Assembly (NCBI GenBank): GCA_910589415.1
Contig: OU342638.1
Coordinates: forward strand, 1,240,001 to 1,304,000
Reading direction: 5' to 3'
Origin: Malachius bipustulatus
Lineage: Eukaryota; Arthropoda; Insecta; Coleoptera; Melyridae
Length of the DNA stretch: 64,000 nucleotides
Both the position numbers and the translations under genes were made by a program. Positions 30,376-41,010 of the stretch are shown here, piece by piece (position 1 is the first letter of the stretch; every line of letters starts with the position of its first letter). The notes under the pieces were generated by a model, which had not been told where the DNA came from, ran no database searches, and was given only the letters and a program-made list of their open reading frames with translations.

Positions 30376-30852
30376 TTCAAAAAGTGGTCATCTGTAACAA
30401 ACGGCAAAAATTATTGGTAATCCTGTGGTTTGGTCTTCCAAAACACCCCTCACGTGCCCATTCCACTTTTTCCACTCGCGTCGCTCACAGCGTTGCCGTA
30501 CGTACCCTCTCCTGAATTCGCTTCTCCTCTCTCTGTTCGAGTTCGCTTCTCTCCCCGTGTCCGATGCCCGTTCCTTAGTATGATTGGAAGGAGGTACATA
30601 GAATTAGAATTAGATTACTGTATAGTACCTACCTAATAATAATGCAGATCACTGGTATAATATAATAATTATTATTATTACGTACCTACATACTTTAAAA
30701 AAATAAAAAGAAAAGAGAGTACCTACCTACCTACCTATGTCTTCTCTTCACAATTATTATTGTTCTAACACATTGCGGAAAAAGCATGCGGAACGATCGA
30801 AAATAGTATATTACATTACTAGTGTGGAATATATACACATCTCTGGATATTA
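30376..30852. other. Non-coding stretch
   Basis: It contains a TACC tract at about 30719-30736 and a TAATAATAATTATTATTATTA palindrome near 30660-30680. The right end of the Harbinger element must lie near its start but was not identified. Confidence 0.4.
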
Positions 30853-30854
30853 TA

Positions 30855-32048
30855 CAGGGTGTCCCAATATTCCATGGACATGGAGCAACCACAGATTACT
30901 GAGGTAAAAAAAAGTCGCTCGGACCAAACTTATCTCTATACCAAAGTGCTTCGTTTGTCCGTTAGAGGGCTTCAAAGTCTTTTGAAAATTTTAGTTTTTT
31001 TGAAATAGCTCAAAGTCGGCTGATTCCAATTCGATGAAATTTGGTAGGTAAATTTCTTATTAAAAGTACTAACTTCTGATGTACATGATAATTTGACGGA
31101 AAACCTGGAAGGGGTGAAACTACCCCTACCCTCCATTAAAATGGATCGTAATTGTTGATAGGGTAGCAGGAACACTGTTCATGTTTTTTTTGTTTGAAAG
31201 ATACATCGTTTTAGCCCATTTTTGGTCTCCTACAAAAATCTGTATCTCTCCGAGGTGCCATGTGATAAAATAAATTAGTCGATGACGCCTAACCAAAACT
31301 TTATTTCATTCTTTTAATTTGAAATCAATTTTTCAATTGTCAGGTGATTATTTGATCTAATCTCATAAAAGATGTTTAGTATGGTTCGGTTTTTTTTTTC
31401 AGGTGTTTGAAAACGGTTTTTTTCAAACGCAGTAAACAGTTTGCAAAACGACGAGGTTCCAAGAAAAGTTAAAATCATTTTTTTTGCGCAGGATATGGAA
31501 CTTTCTAGGGTCCAAACCGGCGCCCACATCGAGCATCTTTTATGAGATTAGATCAAATAATTACCTGACAATTGAAAATTTGATGTCAAATTAAAAGAAT
31601 GAAATAAAAATTTAGTTATCATCGACTAATTTATTTTATCACATAGCACCTCGGAAAGATACAGATTTTTGTAGGAGACCAAAAATGGGCTAAAACGATG
31701 TATCTTTCAAACAAAAAAACATGAACAGCGTTCCTGCTACCCTATCAACAATTACGATCGATTTTAATGGAGGGTAGGGGTAGTTTCACCCCTTCCCGGG
31801 TTTCCGTCAAATTATCATGTACATCAGAAGTTAGTACTTTTAATAAGAAATTGACCTACCAAATTTCATCGAATTGGAATCAGCCGACTTTGAGCTATTT
31901 CAAAAAAACTAAAATTTTCAAAAGACTTTGAAGCCCTCTAATGGACAAACGAAGCACTTTGGTATAGAGATAAGTTTGGTCCGAGCGACTTTTTTTTACC
32001 TCAGTAATCTGTGGTTGCTCCATGTCCATGGAATATTGGGACACCCTG
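30855..32048. mobile_element. Foldback element, TA target, TIR CAGGGTGTCCCAATATTCC
   Basis: The 1194-bp element is almost wholly an inverted repeat; each arm is about 560-590 bp with a few per cent mismatches. TA at 30853-30854 and 32049-32050 fits a Tc1/mariner-type target. The arms hold no transposase. Confidence 0.75.
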
Positions 32049-32050
32049 TA

Positions 32051-32408
32051 TAGGTACAGTAGGGACTTGGCTGATTCTAGCAACAGATTCATTTCCGAGA
32101 ATCATGTTTTAACAGCGGACGAGACAAATTAGTGCTCGGTAAAGTTAAAATTAGTTATAGTCATGGTATTTTTGATTTTTTAATCATTTACCCTACTCAT
32201 ATGATACGGAATTTCCTATATTATCTATTTTGAATGTTCTACCAATTATTATACCAACCCTAAATATTCGCTATTTGAAGATATTATTTATAAAAAGTAA
32301 ATAGGTAGGTATATCTCATGATCTGTAATACGTTATTATGTATTAGGTATTCTTGCAATCATGAAAATCAAGTAAAAAAACTTAGCATTTTATCGGGTCA
32401 GGAAGACT
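32051..32408. other. Non-coding, AT-rich
   Basis: No gene or repeat recognised. Confidence 0.4.
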
Positions 32409-32805
32409 ATGGCGGACAGAAATATTTCAAAGGCCCTATCCATCGAGACCAGTGGCGTTCCGAAATTATTGGGGGTTGAGCGAGAAACAAAAAAAATCCC
32501 CTACACTTAAAAAAATTACAGCTTCCACGCACAACATTGTGTCAGCAAAGCTATGGCAGGGATAATATTTCAAAGGATTCCCTATCGATCGAGACCAGTG
32601 ATGTTTCGGTATTATTGGGGGTTCAGCGGGTAACAAAAAAAAATTGCCCACACTTAGAAAATTTACAGCTTCCCCGCACAACATTGTGTCAGCGAAGCTA
32701 TGGCAGGGAAAAATATTTCAAAGGAATCCCTATCGATCGAGACCAGTGGCGTTTCGGAATTATTGGGGGTTGAGCGGGAAACAAAAAAAAAATTGCCTAC
32801 ACTAG
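32409..32805 (+). repeat. Satellite-like tandem repeat, about 145-bp unit, 2.7 copies
   Basis: Units begin at 32409, 32553 and 32700 (periods 144 and 147). They share AATATTTCAAAGG, ATCGAGACCAGTG, TATTGGGGGTT, and ACGCACAACATTGTGTCAGC or its CCGCACAACATTGTGTCAGC variant. Copies differ by several per cent. No ORF is conserved across the units. Confidence 0.75.
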
Positions 32806-33385
32806 CTAATTTCTTGGTTAATTTCTGCAAGTCTGTCCTTGTATAAACTGAATTACAATGAGAACAGTTTAATCGATAACTATCAAGTTTTTGTAATTGA
32901 GATGTTTTCTTTTGCATCCAGCAATATAGACCTATTGCTCATAAAATATTTAAATGAAATATTAAATGTAATGAAATATCGTGTGATCTACAAAATTTTT
33001 CATCAACTAGTGCCTTGGAAGAGAGAGATGGCTATTGCAGTCATGTCTGAGCTTATTTTACTAAAATAATTCTGTAATAACTTTTGTAGTTCAAATTCTC
33101 ATGTGTCATATTTAATTTCAATTCCTGTCAGTTTCATTAAAATATTAAAGATATAATAGTGAAAAACAATAATTTATGACTATAATTTAAGAACGTGATG
33201 AAATTACTGTTATATGTTACTAAACACCTACCTTAATTGTCACTTTTTTATGATTCATGACATTTTTGACCACCATTCTTCACAAATTTTGTCAAATTGA
33301 GAAAGAAACGTCAAATTGAAATATTGTTTTATCCTCATTCAGAAAGACAGAATTCTGAGTTTCTGAGATAACGATTTAGGGTTCT
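32806..33385. other. Non-coding stretch
   Basis: Nothing recognisable; short GTCAAATTGA/GTCAAAT words near 33290-33320. Confidence 0.4.
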
Positions 33386-33431
33386 TGTATTACCGACACT
33401 AAGGCAAGTAAGGGTCAGTGTCGGTAATACA
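33386..33431. repeat. 15-bp perfect hairpin
   Basis: TGTATTACCGACACT (33386-33400) pairs perfectly with 33417-33431 across a 16-base loop. It may mark the end of an LTR of element E, whose gag starts at 33699, or a tiny inverted-repeat element. Confidence 0.5.
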
Positions 33432-33698
33432 GATACCCTACAACGGCTCGAGTTGTTCATCCTCCTTGAAATACAACCAATGCCAAACTGCAATTATTAG
33501 TAAGAAACTCAGCACCATACGTACTCAGCAGATATCGTTACTGTTCCAGGTTAGTTTCTTTACTCTAACAAAGTTCATTATGCAAGTAGTGATGTTTTTA
33601 TTTATTGTTCTATGATTTGTAGATCATTGATTGGAGTAGTAAATCAGTTGTTTTGCTAAAATTATAGAAGCGCGGTTGGAAAAATTAATTGAGTCAAA

Positions 33699-33745
33699 AT
33701 GGCAGATCCACCGCCACCCCCAGTGCAAGATATTCATGTGGTGGC
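33699..33745 (+). pseudogene. Start of gag of retroelement 'E', split by Gypsy C
   Basis: From ATG 33699 a proline-rich start (MADPPPPPV) runs to the GTGGC target copy at 33741-33745 and resumes in frame at 50205. The joined product looks like the N-terminus of a Gypsy-type Gag. The 33432-33698 region upstream would be its leader or LTR, but no pair was found. Confidence 0.65.
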
Positions 33746-33916
33746 TGTAGAATATACCTATATGTAAGTAAAATATAGAATCTGACAACCATGTAAGGTT
33801 GACCAGGAACTACCCCATGTTGTGTCACCCATTCATCATCAACCAACGCAGTCGTAATACAACACTTATAGCAGTAACTTGTGTTTCTCTTCATCTCACA
33901 TATCACACACGTAACA
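33746..33916 (+). repeat. 5' LTR of Gypsy C
   Basis: The 171-bp LTR is followed directly by TGGCGCTGCGACA, a likely primer-binding site of unassigned tRNA type. Confidence 0.85.
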
Positions 33917-33935
33917 TGGCGCTGCGACAAATGTG

Positions 33936-34012
33936 ATTAAATTAAGGCAAATTAAAATTAAAATTAAATTAAATTAAATCAAATTAAATTAAATTAAAAT
34001 TCATTAAATAAA
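33936..34012. repeat. (AAATT)n simple repeat in the leader of Gypsy C
   Basis: Imperfect AAATT repeats over about 75 bp. Confidence 0.7.
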
Positions 34013-34122
34013 TAATTTTCGTGTGTGCTAATAAACTACATAAAGTTATAAAGTGAGTGTAAAAGTGAGTTAATTGAAAACTGTAAATAAATTAATACCA
34101 CAGTTAAATAAATTAAAACAAA

Positions 34123-34563
34123 GTGATCAATTATGGCAGGAGACGCAGTAAGTCACGCCAGCGACGCTCTCCAGGAGGACCCAGGTTTGGCAAATTTATT
34201 AATAATTGTAGTAGGTGTGGATCATCTCACCCAATTAATCAGTGCCCAGCTTATGGTAAAGTGTGCGGAAAGTGCAAAAGGTACAATCATTTTGCGAGTA
34301 TGTCGTGCCGTCTAAATAAACGTGAAGTAAATTCCTTAGAATTAGAAAATATTAGCTTAAGCAGGGACAATCTGGAAACAGATAATTTATTCGTAGGAAC
34401 TGTTATGTCAATAAATACTAAAGTATTGTTCCTGGATGACAAATTTAGAAATTAATAATAAAAATTTATCGTTCAAAATTGATACAGGCGCTACTGTAAA
34501 TATAATTTCAGTTAGGAATTTCCTCAAAACATTACAGTTGCCTATTATTAGTCTTATAAATTA
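34123..34563 (+). pseudogene. Nucleocapsid part of Gag and protease start, Gypsy C
   Basis: An Arg-rich start leads to CSRCGSSHPINQCPAYGKVC and CGKCKRYNHFASMSC, the two-knuckle arrangement of one insect Gypsy lineage. In another frame from about 34446, FKIDTGATVNIIS is the protease active site. The capsid part of gag is missing, because the leader runs almost straight into the nucleocapsid. A later fragment of protease (TCKLDCIKNN) lies near 34620. Frames are broken. Confidence 0.65.
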
Positions 34564-34805
34564 AAATCTTACACAGGTGTTCATTTTCAAATTTCAAATT
34601 TCAAATTCACACAATAGGAACATGCAAGCTAGACTGTATAAAAAATAATAAGAAATATAAATTAGAATTTTTCATAGTAAATGATGATAGTGCATGAATC
34701 TCTGATAGGTTTGCCGGCAAGTATTGAATTAAAACTTATTCAAAATACAGATAATTCAAGTCATAATTTAGATGGTCAGAATATTGTTAATACAAGTGAA
34801 AATAT

Positions 34806-36017
34806 GAAGACTACAAAGCAAAAACGATGAAAGTCAATTTTTATTGTGAAATGAGATATTAGTACCAAAAAAATCTGTGTGAAAAGTAGAATCGAATGAC
34901 CCGTGATGCCTGGCAATATCGCTAATAGTCGTAGAGTTATTCATGAAACAAATAATCTCGTACAAAGCAAAAACGCTGAAAGTCAATGCAAAACACAGCA
35001 AAAACGATGTAAGTCGAAGTGTTATATTGCTTATCGGCCTTATCTCACAGCTACTGTAAGATTCAAACCTGCAGAAGCTTGCAGATTGCACGTGTTCGAT
35101 TTCTTAGTGGTTTGTTGCAACTAACTAGTGATTTATTGTGTACTTTTCCTCCTGGTTAGTGTATTTTTGAAGCTGATGATGGAGAAGAAAATGGAAACTT
35201 TAAGTGATGAAAGCAGTGATGGAAGTACAGTGCAAAAATTAAATGAGGGATCAAAGAAGAGAAAAAAGAGTGGAAGAGTATGTGATGTTATGAAACAATT
35301 AAGGTTGAGTACACAGTACACACGAATTAGGACCAGATTGTAAATGCTCCAGGTACAAATGCTTCCAAGTTATTGGAGTCTTGGAAAGAAATACCTACCA
35401 TTATTAGGGAATTTAATGCCATGGCGAGCAGAGATTAACAAAACTATTACTTAGCTGGTCTTGTAGCCAGTTAGATTTTTTGACAATCAGTCTGAAAAAG
35501 TGGGAAGATTTGCAACAGCTGAAACAGTTTTGCGACGATGCTGCCAAAAACTTCTTTGAGAATCTTCCTCATAAAGTAAAAAAGAAAGAGTTATCAAAAA
35601 AGAAGAAATCAAGAGTTGAGAAAGCTGCCGATAAAAAACAAACTGCAAGGAAATTGGTGAAGAAAAAATAAACCAATAATTTAGTTGTACAATAATACAA
35701 TGTCATAGTTTACGAGTCAAGAATAATATATCCTTATTTGAACCTTCATCATTTTTGCTATTTTTTAATAACATACATCGTTTTTGTCATTTTTTTTCTG
35801 TTGTGTTTGAAAAAAAATAAAAAATTGAGAAAATCGGAAAGTCATGGAAGTCTATGAATACTTTTATTTTCTTGACTGATGTATGATTTCTTGTTGACAA
35901 AAAAATTCTACTTCTAATCTCAATTCTATGATCCTCAAAACATGTTTTGAACTTAAAATTTAATTTTATGCAAAATTATAGAAAAGTGACTTCCATCGTT
36001 TTTGTTGTGTGGTCTTC
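34806..36017 (+). mobile_element. TIR DNA element 'b', same superfamily as element a, 4-bp duplication ATAT
   Basis: The 1212-bp element has inverted ends GAAGACYACA then MARCAAAAACGATGRAAGTC. ATAT lies at 34802-34805 and 36018-36021. Removing the element plus one ATAT leaves the Gypsy C frame uninterrupted. The motif CAAAAACG(A/C)TG(A/T)AAGTC recurs at about 34819, 34967 and 34999, and inverted at about 35779 and 35994. It carries the N- and C-terminal remains of a cysteine-rich transposase-like gene and lacks the middle, so it is an internal deletion derivative. Confidence 0.75.
35128..35671 (+). pseudogene. Remnant of a DUF7869-like gene in element b
   Basis: A short acidic/basic start (35128-35343) leads into frames that read GPDCKCSRYKCFQVI near 35330 and then FNAMASRD and YYLAGLV. 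This is the cysteine block and following motif that also occur in the gene of element a (CVQGNNCKCSKKC). The 35480-35671 frame (KKWEDLQQLKQFCDDAAKNF, ENLPHKVKKKE) resembles a C-terminal end with a lysine-rich tail. The catalytic core is absent. Confidence 0.55.
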
Positions 36018-36034
36018 ATATACAAAATGTTACG

Positions 36035-36138
36035 TGCACTATCGTAGACAAATTTGCGGATTTATTTACAGGTATGGGAGCAATATACCCGCCTTACCAT
36101 ATCGTGGTTAATCCCGATATTCAACCAGTTATCACACC
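36035..36138 (+). pseudogene. Gypsy C pol, N-terminal RT linker between elements b and c
   Basis: This 100-bp island of coding sequence lies between the two TIR elements. It includes the YHIVVNPD block that precedes RT in this Gypsy lineage, and it is in frame with sequence on both outer sides once the inserts are removed. Confidence 0.7.
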
Positions 36139-36142
36139 AATT

Positions 36143-37900
36143 CTGCCGTGTTAACCCTAAACGCCGTATCTACATTTTAGTAGTTTTGAGATATTTACGT
36201 TTTTGTCTTTTGCCATCTGCCATTCACAATTGTTATCTTTGAGAATCCTGATTTTCCATAAGTTATTATTTACATGCCTAATTTTATTTAGTCGTATTAT
36301 TTTTTCTAAAAAACTGCAGTTTTTTTCAAAAAATCACTTACGGCAATATACTCAAAGGAAAAATAGATAGATTAGCCGTAAATGAACTTACGGTTTTTTC
36401 AGTTAAAAATATCTTATACATACTAGGAGCTTTTGCCGTATACAGGATGGTTAACAATTCGATGCTCACCATTGGGATCTAGGAAACGGTAAAAGATACA
36501 GGGTGGGTTAAACTAGAGAAAAGTTGCACAATTTTATGCTTACTAAGAATCTGAAAGAAAATGTATGGAAACTTCAGGCGTTGATGATATATCCTGCAAA
36601 AACTTAAAAATTGGGATTTATTATTTCAATCATATCTTTTTTATTATCGAAAAGAATTAAAATATTTTTGTAGGTTCACATAAGTCACCAAAAGCTATCA
36701 TCTGTCATTTTCAAAATTTTCAAGGACTGCTAGATCGCAGAGTTTTCATAGTCAACTTTTGTTTTCTTATGGCCGCCATATTGTTTTTTCGTGTTATTCG
36801 CTATTAAAAAAATCAAGGAAACAATCTATCAAATTAAAAAAATTCTTAAAAATTTTATTCTTTATTCGAAAAAAAAGAAAATCATTTCACCGAATAACGT
36901 CAATATGACGTCGCGACTTGACATTGCTTGCCTTATGGGTTTTTTTAGGTTTCGGTTAAACTTTTCGGTTCAGCAAAGGTTATTTTTCCGACAAAAGAAG
37001 AACAAAAATTTGGAAGAAATTTTTTTTGAATGTGATAGATTAGATGATAGTGATAGTGATAGAATGTGATATTTTGTTTCTTAGATTTTTTTAATAGCGA
37101 ATGACACGAAATAACAATATGGCGGCCATAAGAAAAACAAAAGTTGACAATGAAAATTCTGGGATCTAGTAGTCCTTGAAAATTTTGGAAATGACAGATA
37201 ATGCCTTTTGATGTCTTATGCAAACCTACAAAAATATTTAAATTTTTTTTCAATAATAAAAAAGATATGATTGAAATAAGAAATCTTCATTTTCAAGTTT
37301 TTTCAGGATATTTCAGCAACGCCTGAGAAGTATCCATAAATTTTCTTTCAGATTCTTAATAAGCATAAAATTGTGCAACTTTTCTCTGATTTAACCCACC
37401 CTGTATCTTTTACCATTTCCGAGCACTTATGGTAAATGCACACACAATTTTATTATTATGTATTTTTTTTAACGTTATTAAAGTACCTACTTTCGGTAAA
37501 ACAATAATTATTATTCTATTATTATTATTACTTTTATTATTATTCTTTGAAATAAATAAAACAAACTACGTATCTTACTTGGTTATTTTCTAGATACGGC
37601 ATTTTTGATCAGGATTACTCATATACGTATTAAATTTATTTAACATTTATGCCGTAACTGCATATTATGCTTACAGATACGGCAAACTTCCCTAATAAAA
37701 TGAACATACGGTAAAATGCTCTAGAGAACTGATGAAACCTGCAAATACGGCAAACTAAATTAGCGATTTATAGCTGTTAGGATGGAGATACGGCGTTTTC
37801 GCTTATGGTAATAGATAGAGAATATAAAGTTCCATCAGAACATCCAATAAGCCGAAAATGACAAAATTGTCACTTACGGCGTTTACGGTTAACACGGCAG
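36143..37900. mobile_element. TIR DNA element 'c', non-autonomous, 4-bp duplication AATT
   Basis: The ends are inverted for about 28 bp with one mismatch, starting CTGCCGTGTTAACC; the first bases resemble the TIR of element a (CTGCCCTG). AATT occurs at 36139-36142 and 37901-37904, and removing the element plus one AATT restores the Gypsy C reading frame. Subterminal GCCGTA/TACGGC words are frequent, as in element a. The centre holds a foldback (36499-37403). There is no coding capacity. Confidence 0.8.
36499..37403. mobile_element. Foldback element inside element c, TIR CAGGGTGGGTTAAA
   Basis: The arms, about 340-400 bp each, are inverted repeats of each other; TA at 36497-36498 and 37404-37405. 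The inverted symmetry goes on for about 15 bp outside the TA (GGAAACGGTAAAAGA against GGAAATGGTAAAAGA). Confidence 0.7.
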
Positions 37901-37904
37901 AATT

Positions 37905-38127
37905 CGTAAAGTTCCATTTGCGCTACTCGATCCGCTTCAAAAAGCGTTAAAAGAATTAGAAAACAATAAAATAATAGAAAAAGTTAATGGTCCAAGCGAC
38001 TGGGTAAACCCATTGGTCCTAGTCAAAAAACCAGATAATTCACTTAGACTGTGTCTAGATCCTTTTCATCTTAACAAAGCTTTAAAGAGGGAGCATAGTA
38101 AACTAGACACTTTTGAGGAAATAGCCG
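37905..38127 (+). pseudogene. Gypsy C RT, first blocks
   Basis: The frame gives PFALLDPLQKALKELENNKI, the VLVKKPDNSLRLCLDPFHLN block (standard RT box 1, LCLDP) and KREHSKLDTFEEI. It is cut at about 38127 by the next insertion and resumes at 39061. Confidence 0.8.
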
Positions 38128-39060
38128 TTTTTCTCTATCTTCAGCCGTTTTCGTTGTACAGGGCCATGAACTTGAAAAATGACGATTTTCACTTGTTTAT
38201 AACTCAAAAACTTCTGAATTTAAACACCAACTATAAAAGCTAATCTTATTTTCTCTTCTCAGACAATCTAAAAATACAATAACATAGGAGCATTCAATTT
38301 AAAAAAACATAACTTTGATATGCCACTCTCATATGGGACACTCTGTATACTCCAAAATAATTTTAAATTATGGCGATTGTGATTCTGTACTTGAATTTTC
38401 AAATTTTTTTTTTTAAAAGTCCATCGTTTGGCCTACAGAGACCGCTTCGAATAAGCTGGGACATCCTGTATTATATTGGTTCACAAAAAATGTTTATTTC
38501 GATTTCCCGCAAAATTTACTTTTATCACTTACAACGTTGTTGCAGCATAGGGTTCAATTAGATAAATAAAATATTATAACTGGCTTGTGGCTTGTGATAT
38601 GCAGTATTCTTTACCTCTATTCTTTACGCGATTCTTTACGGGTAAAGAAATCATTCTTTACATGGACTCTTTTAAGGTAAAGAATGTAAAGAGTTAAATA
38701 AAGAACGTAAAGAACGTAAATAATGTAAACAAAAGAAACAATAAACAATGCAAATTTATGCTTATTATTGCTTGTGCAGTAATATGTATATCGGGTGATC
38801 CACAAAATTTTTTATCAACTATTATTATTGCCTTGAATAAAATGAAGCATGTCTGCCAGAAAAATACAAACAATTGTATTTTGATGTGTAATTGACTACT
38901 CCTTCAGGATAGATAAAAATGATTTTGGAAGTTGATAAATAAATGATTTAACATTTTCTTTGACAAATTAAAAAAAGACCAAAAAGTGTTGTGAAAATTG
39001 CAAGGTGCGGGAGTTTATCAGTAGACCAATTGGTTTATTGAAAATAGTACGAAAAATTTA
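38128..39060. other. Insertion of mixed repeats in the RT of Gypsy C
   Basis: About 930 bp without a gene separates FEEI from the GAQIFSKLD block. It holds two stray right ends of CAGGGTGTCCC-type foldbacks (GGGACACTCTGTA near 38338 and GGGACATCCTGTA near 38459), a dense TCTTTAC/GTAAAGA cluster (38603-38725) and GGGTGATCCAC at 38794. No single element explains it. Confidence 0.5.
38603..38725. repeat. TTCTTTAC / GTAAAGAA cluster
   Basis: About four TTCTTTAC words are followed by about five GTAAAGAA or AAAGAACGTAAA words, so the two halves are complementary and can fold into a hairpin. Confidence 0.6.
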
Positions 39061-40791
39061 GTGTTACCAATGTCAGGTGCACAAATTTTTAGCAAATTAG
39101 ACGCAAACCAAGCTTTTCACCAAATACTGCTTGATGAATCAAGTTCTAATTTATGTACTTTTGGTACTCCATATGGACGCTATAAATTTAAGCGCCTACC
39201 TTATGGTATTTCGTGTGCCCCGGAAATTTTCAATGAAAAATTCAAATCAATTTTTAATTTTAAAAACGTTGGTGTTTACATCGACGATATCATTATTTAG
39301 GGACGAAATCAAGCAGAACATAATGAAACGCTAGAAAAAGTATTGCAAACTGCCCGAATACATGGCGTTAAATTTAAATTAACAAAATGCGAATTTGCGG
39401 TCAGTAAAATAAAATTTATGGGTCACATCATTAGTGATAAGGGTATCTCGATTGATCCAGAACGCGTAAAAGCAATAACTGAAATAACTACACCAACATG
39501 TAAAAAAGACGTGCAACGATTAATAGGTGTTGTAAATTATGTATCAAAGTATATTCCAAATTATTCAGTAGAAACTCAGGCTTTGCGAGAACTTTTGAAA
39601 AAAGAGGTAATTTTTAAATGGGAAGAACCCCAAATAAACGCATTCAACAAAATTAAACAAAGCTTAATTAAAAATCCCGTTCTGCAATAATTCTTTAATC
39701 CCAATAAAGAAATTATAGTCTCAGTAGACGCAAGTCAAAGTGGCATTGGAATTTGTTTACTGCAAGATAATAAACCGGTATGTTATTCGTCTAGAGCTTT
39801 AACTGAGTCGGAAAAATCAAAAGCGCAGATTGAAAAAGAGGCTTTAGCTGTATTGTTCGGTCTACAAAAATTCCATGAATATGTTTTTGGTAGACATGTG
39901 ATAGTGGAAACTGATCACAAACCATTAATATCAATTTTCAAAAAACCTATTGCTAAGTGCCCTTCAAGATTACAGCGCATAATGCTCCAGGTATTAAAAT
40001 ACCAATTTACACTAAATTATAAAAAAGGCAGCGAATTGATAATAGCAGACGCATTATCCAGAGCATATTTAAATAATTCCACTAAAGCTGAAAATGAAAT
40101 TAATTCCAGTGAACAGATATGCGTAATAAACGCAGGACCTCGCGATGTTTCAGAGGAATATTTACAAAAAATTAAAATTGAAACTGAGAAAGATAACGAA
40201 CTAAAACAATTAGCAGATGTTATTATGAAAGGCTGGCCAAATAATAATAAAAAATTAAATTTAGACATCAAAATTTTTTGTAAATATAAAAATGATTTAA
40301 CAATTGACAATGGTATAATTTATAAAGGTGAAGCTGTCCTCATTCCAAAGACTCTTAGAAAAGAAGTTCTAGGTAAAATTCACTATAGCCATTTGGGATA
40401 TAATAAAACCATAAAACTGGCAGAAGAAAGCGTCTTCTGGCCGACAATGCGGAACGAAATAAAGCAATGTATTGAGAACTGCCTGATCTGCCAGAAATAC
40501 AGGCCTTCGCAAAGAAGTGAAAGTTTACATTCTCACGATATACCAAAAATACCCTGGTATAAAGTCGGTTCCGATATCTTTGAGCTGCAAGGCCAACCAT
40601 ATCTAATACTAGTAGACTATTATTCCAAATTCATTGAAGTGGAAAAAATAAACGGAAATGTGACTAGCAATAAAGTAATAAACATAATGAAAAACAATTT
40701 TGCACGCCTAGGAGTCCCCCTAATTCTGGTTACCGACGGAGGCGGACAATACACATCGGAGACATTCAAAGAATTTAGCAAGGAATTGTAG
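39061..40791 (+). pseudogene. Gypsy C RT, RNase H and integrase N-terminal half
   Basis: Blocks in order are IFSKLDANQAFHQI, YGISCAPEIF, VYIDDIII (catalytic YxDD), an in-frame TAG at 39298, FMGHIISDKGI, an in-frame TAA at 39687, then RNase H (VSVDASQSGIGI, EKEALAVLFGL, TDHKPLISIF, IIADALSRA) and integrase (HYSHLGYNKT, CLICQKYRPS, VGSDIFELQG, LVTDGGGQY). The second integrase aspartate block is intact. Only two stops break about 575 codons. It is cut at 40791 before the glutamate block, which lies at 48871 onward. Confidence 0.85.
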
Positions 40792-41010
40792 TGTAAACTA
40801 CCTTTTAAAAATCCTGGTCACTGGAACCAAATCTGTAGTGTAAACTACCTTAAAAAATTGAGATCCTGCGTCATGCGCAATCAAATCTGTAATGTAACAT
40901 GCCTAAAATCCTGAATCCTTGTTGATGGTAAAGAATGGTGATGTAAACTACCTAACCTCTCAAAATGGAGGCTCTGCGTCATGCGCAAGTAAATTCAGTA
41001 ATGTGGCCCC
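40791..41010 (+). repeat. Degenerate tandem repeat TAGTGTAAACTACC, about 50-58 bp unit
   Basis: Starts at about 40791, 40836, 40890, 40941 and 40999. Two units also share CTGCGTCATGCGCAA. Confidence 0.6.

Noticed and set aside
33699..33745. A proline-rich host protein start (MADPPPPP)
   Set aside because: The frame continues at 50205 into a Gypsy-type capsid sequence, so it is the gag of a retroelement.
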